The translations under genes were made by a program, and so were the position numbers. This document shows, piece after piece, positions 1-6,100 of a stretch of DNA of 16,295 nt. Below the pieces are notes generated by a model. That model was not told the DNA's origin. It saw only the letters and a program-made list of their open reading frames with translations, and made no database searches. How positions within the stretch are numbered: the first letter of the stretch is position 1; each line of letters begins with the position of its first letter. Location of the stretch: contig USHE01000019.1 of the NCBI GenBank assembly GCA_900554385.1, positions 1 to 16,295 of the forward strand, given 5' to 3'. The DNA comes from an uncultured bacterium. GTDB taxonomy: Bacteria > Cyanobacteriota > Vampirovibrionia > Gastranaerophilales > Gastranaerophilaceae.

Positions 1-58
1 AGGCTTTCATCCTAACTGCTAAATTCACATTTATGAAACGAATTTTGAACTATTACTT

Positions 59-280
59 ATGAGGATTATATCTATATTGACATTTGTCCTGTTTTTCAGT
101 CTTTTCTCTGTTTATGCAGAAGATGGGAGTGCTTTGTGGCTTCGTTATTCAACGGGAGCAAAAGCAATAATAATGAATAAGAAACAATCTCCTACATTAA
201 ATATCGCCGTTTCCGAATTGCGGAACTTTTGGCAGGGATGAATCCCCATAACGCTGGAAATACAGAAAATTAATTTCTGA
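59..280 (+). pseudogene. Truncated N-terminal fragment of a GH67-like alpha-glucuronidase
   Basis: The 60-codon frame starts with a clear signal peptide: Arg at position 2, a hydrophobic core ILTFVLFFSLFSV, and a likely cleavage after YA. The mature start EDGSALWLRY is followed by a segment ending SPTLNIAVSELRNFWQG. The order acidic-Asp-Gly, WLRY and a later A-x-x-EL helix is how I recall the N-terminal domain of secreted GH67 alpha-glucuronidases, especially those of gut Bacteroidetes. A TGA at 239-241 ends the frame. Reading through it gives IPITLEIQKI, which is plausible as a continuation, before a second TGA at 278-280. The family is normally about 700 residues with its catalytic domain downstream, and none of that is present. 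I read this as the decayed stub of a xylan-degradation gene, possibly acquired by transfer. The family assignment rests on a short match. It could instead be a small secreted protein. Confidence 0.5.
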
Positions 281-320
281 CGGAATTTGTGAAGAATGCC
301 GTGAGGCTATTGAATAATTA

Positions 321-347
321 AAAGGCGGGCTGCAAGCCCGCCTTTTT
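321..347 (+). terminator. Rho-independent terminator, probably bidirectional
   Basis: A GC-rich stem AAGGCGGGC / GCCCGCCTT closes a 5-nt loop (TGCAA) and runs into five T residues. The complementary strand also has a run of T-rich sequence after the stem. It lies just downstream of the GH67-like stub and a short frame ending at 317, so it probably marks the former end of a gene now mostly deleted. Confidence 0.85.
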
Positions 348-379
348 CAGTTTACTAGTCCTTTTAGACTGATTATTGC

Positions 380-472
380 TTAGACCCTGAAACGAGTTCA
401 GGGTGACATTGCGTGGGTGGGGCTATATTACAAGCCCCTGATATAAATTTAGTGAAACGCAGCTGTGGGATA
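380..472 (+). repeat. Dispersed palindromic repeat, copy 1 (ACGAG-loop hairpin plus tail)
   Basis: The first 30 nt (380-409) are identical to 1614-1643. They contain a perfect hairpin: stem ACCCTGAA (384-391), loop ACGAG (392-396), stem TTCAGGGT (397-404). The following 60 nt remain alignable to the second copy (TATATTA..AAG..CC.TGA.ATAAATT..G..ACGCAG), though with substitutions and small indels. The element has no coding capacity, so it is best described as a REP-like or non-autonomous intergenic repeat. Confidence 0.8.
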
Positions 473-525
473 CTGAAATAACTTCATTGTGACGGACTCT
501 GCGGCGGTCGTAAAATAAATTAGTC

Positions 526-546
526 ATTCCGAACTCGTTTCGGAAT
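526..546 (-). repeat. ACGAG-loop hairpin unit, opposite orientation, at the prepilin 3' end
   Basis: On the minus strand the unit reads ATTCCGAA-ACGAG-TTCGGAAT, a perfect 8-bp stem with the same 5-nt loop and same closing GAA/TTC as the copies at 384-404 and 1618-1638. The outer stem bases differ from those copies on both arms together. It sits 14 nt past the prepilin stop codon (TAA, 563-561) and could serve as its transcription-end hairpin, although no long U-run follows. Confidence 0.7.
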
Positions 547-560
547 CTTATGAATAATTT

Positions 561-1166
561 TTAGTATGGATAATCTTTTTTAAATTCCCAATTATCATAA
601 GTCATAATTAGCGGCATACATTCCGTTGGATATCTTTTACATACATTAAGTGCTTTTTCTCGTGTTTCGACACTTCCGCCCTGTATGTGATATGGTTCAA
701 GCCGTCTGTTTTTGCAATGTAGAAATTTAAAAATATCTCTACCGTCTTTGTTTGGTTTTTTATCTCCATTTACGTCAAACATTAAATCTAAACAAGTTCC
801 ATTCCAAAGATATAATATAGAACCGTCTGCAAATTTAATTGCAAATGCAACACGACTGCTGCCTGTAACTTGTTGTCTGCCAGCTTTTATAATTTTAAAA
901 TAATTATTATCAAAATAGGTATGATAATATCTCTCTGCACGGTCAACATTTGAACCCTCAGTTTCAATTGTCCAGTTTTTCATCTCTCCGTTGTCGTTTT
1001 CAGAATAGAGAATTGCCTGCTGCATTGTGCTGTAAAACTTTTTTAGCCGTGCGGAAGTTTCCAGCTTCTGCTGCTTTTGTACAATAGCAGGTAATGTCAT
1101 TGCTGCAACAAGCCCGATTATTCCTAAAGTTATTAAAACTTCGGCTAAAGTAAATCCTTTTTTCAT
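561..1166 (-). CDS. Type IV-like prepilin / type II secretion pseudopilin
   Basis: The 201-residue protein begins MKKGFTLAEV, a class III-style prepilin leader. Prepilin peptidase would cut between Gly4 and Phe5, leaving Phe at +1 and the conserved Glu at +5. Residues 5-27 form the hydrophobic assembly/membrane helix, continuing into an amphipathic helix (RLKKFYSTMQQAI). The C-terminal globular part has four cysteines (125, 151, 176, 183) that could form two disulfides. It also has DVNGDKKPNKDGRD (131-144), an Asp/Asn-rich loop resembling calcium-binding loops of pseudopilins, and it ends in a CMPLIMTYDNWEFKKDYPY tail. Such stand-alone pseudopilins are numerous in Gastranaerophilales. No assembly ATPase or prepilin peptidase lies nearby, so assembly would depend on machinery encoded elsewhere. 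Whether it is a pilus subunit or a secretion pseudopilin cannot be decided. It is divergent to the XRE gene, has no clear ribosome binding site, and appears to start at the transcription start site. Confidence 0.9.
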   Translation of the reverse strand: MKKGFTLAEVLITLGIIGLVAAMTLPAIVQKQQKLETSARLKKFYSTMQQAILYSENDNGEMKNWTIETEGSNVDRAERYYHTYFDNNYFKIIKAGRQQVTGSSRVAFAIKFADGSILYLWNGTCLDLMFDVNGDKKPNKDGRDIFKFLHCKNRRLEPYHIQGGSVETREKALNVCKRYPTECMPLIMTYDNWEFKKDYPY

Positions 1167-1172
1167 ATTTTT

Positions 1173-1201
1173 AGTATATCATTCATTCTTCGCTTTGTCA
1201 A
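1173..1201 (-). promoter_or_regulatory. Near-consensus sigma70 promoter of the prepilin gene, predicting a leaderless mRNA
   Basis: On the minus strand a perfect -35 TTGACA (1201-1196) and a -10 TATACT (1178-1173) are separated by 17 bp. The ATG at 1166 begins exactly seven positions after the last -10 base, where transcription normally starts. No purine-rich ribosome binding site lies upstream of the ATG (only AAAAAT). The mRNA is therefore predicted to be leaderless or nearly so. Confidence 0.75.
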
Positions 1202-1205
1202 TATT

Positions 1206-1226
1206 ATAATACTACCTTAGTATTAT
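1206..1226. promoter_or_regulatory. Candidate operator between the prepilin and XRE genes
   Basis: A perfect 9-bp inverted repeat, ATAATACTA (1206-1214) and TAGTATTAT (1218-1226), is separated by CCT. It begins five bases upstream of the prepilin -35 box (1196-1201) and touches the candidate -35 of the XRE gene. Its position between a divergent regulator and a target gene, and its dyad symmetry, fit the binding site of a dimeric XRE repressor. That role is inferred. Confidence 0.55.
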
Positions 1227-1254
1227 TAAAGTAATGTTTAAGGGGTGCTAAAAT
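1226..1254 (+). promoter_or_regulatory. Candidate extended -10 promoter of the XRE gene
   Basis: TGCTAAAAT (1246-1254) matches the extended -10 pattern TGnTATAAT at all but one -10 base. A weak -35 TTAAAG (1226-1231) lies 17 bp upstream. Transcription would begin near 1261, leaving a leader of about 12 nt without a ribosome binding site. A second TATAAT at 1265-1270 is too close to the ATG at 1273 to serve this start. Confidence 0.4.
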
Positions 1255-1272
1255 GCTAATATCATATAATGT

Positions 1273-1491
1273 ATGAATGATGATAATATATTAAAAGTTT
1301 TCGGGTTTAATCTCAAGGTTTTGCGTATGAAAAAGGGTTTGACGCAATTTCAGCTTGCAGAAAAGTTAAATGTTCACGAAAAACACATCTGTAAAATTGA
1401 AACAGGCAAACAAAATGTTACTTTAAAAACGCTTGAAAAAATTGCAAAGGCTCTTGAGGTGGAGCCTAGTGTTTTACTTGAAAATAAGTAA
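1273..1491 (+). CDS. Small XRE-family helix-turn-helix regulator
   Basis: This 72-residue protein is a single Cro/CI-type HTH domain with no extra sensor or oligomerisation domain. Residues 5-20 form helix 1 (ILKVFGFNLKVLRMKK). TQFQLAEKLNVHEKHICKIETG (24-45) is the helix-turn-helix with the usual LTQ start and the I-x-x-IE-x-G recognition segment. LKTLEKIAKALEVEPSVLL (51-69) forms the closing helices. Proteins of this size bind palindromic operators as dimers and often regulate themselves and an adjacent gene. Here the neighbour is a divergent prepilin gene, with a 21-bp dyad between them. No ribosome binding site precedes the ATG. The ATG at 1273 is needed to include helix 1, whereas the next in-frame ATG (1327) would delete it. 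Confidence 0.88.
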   Translation: MNDDNILKVFGFNLKVLRMKKGLTQFQLAEKLNVHEKHICKIETGKQNVTLKTLEKIAKALEVEPSVLLENK

Positions 1492-1572
1492 AATTTTTAT
1501 CTTGTAATAATGTATACAGTCATAGTTTTTACAACTAATGCAGGAAGATAAAATTAGATGGACGAGTTTGTT

Positions 1573-1593
1573 ATTCCAAACTTGTTTGTGAAT
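1573..1593 (-). repeat. Degenerate opposite-orientation hairpin unit
   Basis: The plus strand reads ATTCCAAA-CTTGT-TTGTGAAT. This is the same layout as the perfect hairpin at 526-546 but with stem mismatches and one loop change. The flanking AATCTTTA also resembles the AATCTTAT flank at 544-551. I call it a decayed copy of the same unit. Confidence 0.5.
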
Positions 1594-1613
1594 CTTTATT
1601 TATTATTTCCCAT

Positions 1614-1703
1614 TTAGACCCTGAAACGAGTTCAGGGTGACATAGCGGGTGAGGTATATTAAAAGTCCATGAAATAAATTCAGGATGACGCAGTTGGAGG
1701 ATA
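1614..1703 (+). repeat. Dispersed palindromic repeat, copy 2
   Basis: The first 30 nt match copy 1 (380-409) exactly. The hairpin is ACCCTGAA (1618-1625), loop ACGAG (1626-1630), TTCAGGGT (1631-1638). The tail to 1703 aligns to the copy 1 tail through TATATTA, AAATAAATT, ACGCAG and GGATA. Both copies lie in the same orientation outside the prepilin-XRE pair. Confidence 0.8.
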
Positions 1704-1710
1704 TCCCATA

Positions 1711-1740
1711 AGACCCTGAACCAAGTTCAAGGGGACAGAG
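1711..1740 (+). repeat. Degenerate third copy of the palindromic repeat, just past glcD
   Basis: AGACCCTGAA-CCAAG-TTCAAGGGG (1711-1734) resembles the hairpin of copies 1 and 2 with loop changes and an inserted A. Read on the minus strand, it lies about 30 nt after the glcD stop codon. It can still fold as CCCU(U)GAAC / GUUCAGGG with a one-base bulge, so it may act as the 3' hairpin of glcD. Confidence 0.55.
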
Positions 1741-1763
1741 CGGAGGAGGAAATTATTTAGCTA

Positions 1764-3149
1764 TTAGAATATTTTATACGGGTTCAGGATATTTTCAGGA
1801 TCCAGGGTTTGCTTGATTTTTCGCATATAATCCAGTGCAATCCCGTTTATTACTTTGTGGATATGCTCGCGTTTTTCCGCTCCTATTCCGTGTTCGCCCG
1901 ATAAAATTCCATCAAGTTTTGCTGTAAGTTCGTATATTTCGGCTTTCGCAAGCTTGTAGCGTTTGTATTCGTCCTCATCTCTATAGTCTATAGGAATTTG
2001 CGGGTGTACGCTTCCATCGCCAACATGTCCAACCATACATACTGTTAAATTGTATTTTTTACAAATTTCGTTTATTCCTTTTACAAGTGCTGCAAGGTTT
2101 TTTCTCGGAACAATTACATCATCTGTCGTGACGTTTGGTTTTAATTTCGCACAAGCTCCCATTGATGAACGTCGTGCTGTCCAAATTCTTTCATATTCTT
2201 CTTCATTTGTCGAATACTGTATGGTACTTGCTTTACAGTTTTCTAAAATTGATACAATTATATTCTGCTGGTATTCCATGGAATTTTTGAAACCGTCAAT
2301 TTCAATTACAAGTGCTGCTTCTTTGTCACATAAAAGTCCGGCAGGATAAAATCTTTCAACGGTTTGAATTGCGTTTTTATCCATAAAATCAATCGTTGCA
2401 GGGAAAATTCGCTGTTCAATAATCGCATTGACAGCGTCAACAGAACTTTCTACAGTGTCAAAATATGCCATCAAAACTTTTTTTGCTTCAGGTTTTGGGA
2501 TGAGTTTCATTGTCGCTTCCACCACAATACCCAAAGTTCCTTCCGAACCAACAAAAAGACTGTTTAAATTGTAGCCGGTTGCATTTTTTATTGTGCTTGA
2601 ACCGGTTCTTAAGATTTCGCCTTTAGCTGTTACCACTTTAAGGTCGATTACGTAATCTTTGGTTGAGCCGTATTTGAAAGTTTTTGCTCCTCCTGACGCT
2701 TGGGCAATACTTCCGCCGATTGTTGATACTGCAAGATTGGACGGATCCGGAGGGTAGAAAAGTCCGATTTTTTCGGCTGCTTTTTGTAAATTTCCGACAA
2801 TGACTCCAGGCTGTACTGTTGCTGTCATGTTTTCGCGGTTTATGTCCAGAATTTTATTCATCTTTGAAAAGTTTAAAACAATTCCGCCATGATCAGTTCT
2901 GCATGCTCCCACTACGTTTGTCCCTGCACCCCTGCAAATTATAGGGGTTTTGTATTTACGTGCCGTTTCTACAACTTTTTGTACTTGTTCTATTGTTTCG
3001 ACAAAAACTACTGCATCAGGAAGATGTTCTATTGTTTTGGAATTGGTTGCGTCCTGAGCGTAGGCATATCTTTCCTCTATCGTCGACAATACGTTGTCGC
3101 ACGAGAGCTTTTTTTGTAAATCTTTTATTAATTTGTTATTCGTCAACAT
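1764..3149 (-). CDS. glcD: GlcD-type FAD-linked oxidase (2-hydroxyacid dehydrogenase)
   Basis: This 461-residue cytoplasmic flavoprotein belongs to the glycolate oxidase GlcD / D-lactate dehydrogenase family, which oxidises a 2-hydroxyacid to the 2-oxoacid using bound FAD. Residues about 40-220 form the PCMH-type FAD domain: RGAGTN at 73-78, the PPDPSN-x-x-VSTIGGSIAQ-x-SGG segment at 133-154, and GSEGTLGIV at 201-209. The rest is the FAD-oxidase C-terminal domain, with GHVGDGSVHPQ (374-384) and SGEHGIGAEKR (417-427), the usual substrate and FAD-contact motifs. It ends LDPENILNPYKIF, and its length is normal for the family. The ATG lies inside the end of the 1769-residue coiled-coil gene (14-nt overlap), implying translational coupling. 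No glcE, glcF, lactate permease or etfAB is adjacent, so the substrate (D-lactate, glycolate, 2-hydroxyglutarate or other) and the electron acceptor are open. Confidence 0.92.
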   Translation of the reverse strand: MLTNNKLIKDLQKKLSCDNVLSTIEERYAYAQDATNSKTIEHLPDAVVFVETIEQVQKVVETARKYKTPIICRGAGTNVVGACRTDHGGIVLNFSKMNKILDINRENMTATVQPGVIVGNLQKAAEKIGLFYPPDPSNLAVSTIGGSIAQASGGAKTFKYGSTKDYVIDLKVVTAKGEILRTGSSTIKNATGYNLNSLFVGSEGTLGIVVEATMKLIPKPEAKKVLMAYFDTVESSVDAVNAIIEQRIFPATIDFMDKNAIQTVERFYPAGLLCDKEAALVIEIDGFKNSMEYQQNIIVSILENCKASTIQYSTNEEEYERIWTARRSSMGACAKLKPNVTTDDVIVPRKNLAALVKGINEICKKYNLTVCMVGHVGDGSVHPQIPIDYRDEDEYKRYKLAKAEIYELTAKLDGILSGEHGIGAEKREHIHKVINGIALDYMRKIKQTLDPENILNPYKIF

Positions 3150-6100
3150 AAGATGTTAGTTTTTCTATATTGCTGCTTAATTTCGTTAATTGGGTTTCTA
3201 TTCCGGCTATTTTTTCCTGTACAGTATCAGAGTTGCGTTCTTCCAACATTGTAATCGCTTTTTCAAGTTTTTTCTCTAGTCTGTCAATTCTTGATTGCTG
3301 TTCTTCAAATTTATCTTCAATTATATTAAGAAGTTCTTGTTTCTCCGGAAGATTTTCTTTCAATTCGTCGATGGCTTTTTGAACCGATGCGGTTTTTGAG
3401 GCTTTGTCGTAAATACTGTTTACAACATCTGTTGTTCCGTCCATCCATTCTCCAAGATACATCATTACGCTTTCCAGAACTTTGCCGGAACTCATTGCAG
3501 TATTTACGTTTTTATCAATTTGTTCAAGTCTTATATCAAGATTTTTTGAATTGATGATGTCAAGTTGCTCCTGCAAGTAATCTGTTTTTCTGTTAAATTC
3601 ATCCATGCTGTCGCAGAGTATGCGATAGGATTCGTCAGAATTCAAAAGAAGTTTGTTTGTTCTCGCACTTATGCTTAAGATATCTTCGTTGAGTTTTCCA
3701 AAATCACCTTTGGCTTCATTAGATTGAGTGCCTGTAACAGTTTGCCGCAGTTCTTCAATTGATTTTGCCATTCTGTTTATGTTTGAGGATATTACACCGA
3801 CTTCGTTATTGGCACTTGATGAAGATATTTCGTTTAATGCCAGACGTAGTTTTGCAATATCGCTTTCAACATCCTGAAGGGTGTATGAATATAAATCCAT
3901 ATCGCTGTTACTGCTAGCTATATGATTTAATTGTTTTTTTAAATCAAGCAGTGTTTGATTAATGACATTTGTTTTTTCTTCTACAAAGTCTTTAATTTCC
4001 TCGGTTTCTTCCACGAATGTAATCTGGTCTGTCACAGAAAGAATGGCAGACATTACTGCATCTTTTATATCTTTCGTATTTTTTTCGAGGTCTATTTTAT
4101 TAATTTCATTTAAAAGATTTTGTAAGTAATTATCTATTTCTTGGGCTTTTTGGCTATTTTCGAGATTTTCAAATAATTTCTTTTGCTCGCAAATTAAGTC
4201 TTTAACGTCTGCAACTTCTTCGCGTAAATCAGAATCATCAGCCATCGCAAGAATATCTACTTTGTTATGCAGTGCGTCAATCATTTCTGAAATTTTGCTG
4301 TCAGCATCTGATGTTGAGTTTAATTTGTCAGCAATATCAGATATATTTTCCTGAATGTCTGAAATCCCTTCACGGATTTCGTTATCATCAGTCATTGCAA
4401 GAATATCAACTTTTTGGTGCAGAGTGTTTATATTTTCAGATATTTTATTATTAAGTTCAGCTGTATCGTGAAGCTTTTGCGATATATCCGCAATCCCTTC
4501 ACGAATATCTGAGTCATCCTCCATTGCAAGAATATCTGCTTTGCTATGTAGTTCTTTTAGTGAATCCGTAAGTTTAACTATTTCGTTAATGATTTCAGAA
4601 TTATCATTTGAAGCCAGAACGTCAAGTTTTTTAGTTAATGCGGATTGCAAATCTGTTAGTGCTACCTTCATAAGATTTGCAAATTTGTTAATTTGTTCTT
4701 CCTCGTCCGGTTTATCCATAAGGTCAAGCTGAATTGAATTCAGTTTATCAGTAATATTCTTTTCTATACCGGCAACTGAAGTTTCGATGTTTTGGTGCTT
4801 ATTCGAAAGAATTGATTTTATAGAATCCAGCTGGGTTGAGATATCACTGTTAACGCTTTCTACTGCAATCATTAAGTCTTCATTGTTAAGCATTACTGCC
4901 ATACAATCTTTTAATTCAGCATTCCCTGCTTTAACTTTCTCATCTATAGTTTTTTGGAGTTCATCCAGAACACTCAGCAGTGAATGTTCTATTTCTGCGC
5001 TATTTTCTGTAAGTTTTTTCTCCAGTTTTTCAGAATATATTTTCCATTCATCTAAGAATTTATCATGTTTTTCAAGAGTTGAACGAACATTCAAGTCTAA
5101 ACCTGCAATTGTTGAATTTATCAGTTCAAGATTATTCTTTGAAAAGTCGTCAATACATTCCTGTAATGAGGCACAACGTGCAACAACATCTTTGTATGTG
5201 TTCTCTATATTTATATAGGTGTCGTGATTTTCAATTAGGTTTTTATTAAGTTCTTGAAGAAGATTCAGATATGAAAGTTCAATCTGATTTTTTATATCAC
5301 TTATGACTTCATTAAAATCAAAACTTGTCAAATCAACAATAGCAGTTTTTAACGGCTCAAATTCTTTGATAATTGCATCTGTTCTTGTTTGATAAATTTC
5401 GTTTATGTCTGTGCTGACAAGTTCAAGTTCCTGTTTTATATCATTGAGTGTATTTGTCAATTTATTTGAGATGTCAGCGGTATTTTCAGCTTGTCCTGAC
5501 TGAATTTCATCCAGTGTAAGTTTTAAATACTCAAGACCTTTATCAACAAATGTTATATTTTCACGTACAACATCTTTTATGTCGAGTTTGATTTCTTCTC
5601 TGTGTGCAGTTAAATGATTGGTAACTTCATCTATTTTTTCAATAATAGATGTTATGTTATCTTCAAAAAAGCTTTTTTGATCGGTATTAAGGAAGGTGAG
5701 TTTATCCTGAATTTCATTTAAATTGGATTTTATATCAACAAATTCACCTGCTGAATCTGCTAGTTTTGAATTTGTTTCTTCCGATATTAATTCTACATTT
5801 TTGATATATTCACCTAATTTTGTATTGAGTTGGGAAAGATTTTGCTCATAAGTTTCGGAGTTATCAATTAATTTAGACTCAATCACGAACAGTTTTTCAT
5901 TAATTTTGTCTGTTGTTTCTGTATTTAAATCGGCAAGTGCTGTCTTTATTGCAGATATATGATTTTTAACTTCTTCTATTCCGAGGAGAACTTCCTCTTT
6001 GCTTTTTGCTGTGTTAAGAATTGTATTGGAAATTTTGTCATTTGTCTTTCCCATTTCATCTGTCACATAATCCAGCAATGTTTTTATTTCTGATGTATTT

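Larger units (their letters stand above)
348..560. other. Gene-free interval carrying palindromic repeat units
   Basis: I see no credible coding frame here. The interval is occupied by one copy of the long repeat (380-472), an inverted-orientation hairpin unit (526-546) and about 50 nt of unassigned sequence between them. It separates the terminator of the left-hand remnant from the 3' end of the prepilin gene. Confidence 0.6.
1492..1763. other. Gene-free interval with three palindromic repeat units
   Basis: No credible gene is present between the XRE stop and the glcD stop. From left to right it holds a weak long-loop inverted repeat (TTTTATCTT at 1495-1503 with AAGATAAAA at 1545-1553), a degenerate opposite-orientation hairpin unit (1573-1593), the second full repeat copy (1614-1703) and a degenerate third copy (1711-1740). 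The hairpins may end transcription of glcD from the right and of the XRE gene from the left. Confidence 0.6.

Noticed and set aside
1495..1553. Long-loop inverted repeat TTTTATCTT/AAGATAAAA as an XRE terminator or element ends
   Set aside because: The arms are only 9 AT-rich bp with a 41-nt loop and no T-run, so chance is likely in such DNA.
380..1740. CRISPR array
   Set aside because: The repeats are few, unevenly spaced, in both orientations and diverged. They behave as dispersed palindromes, not as an array with spacers.
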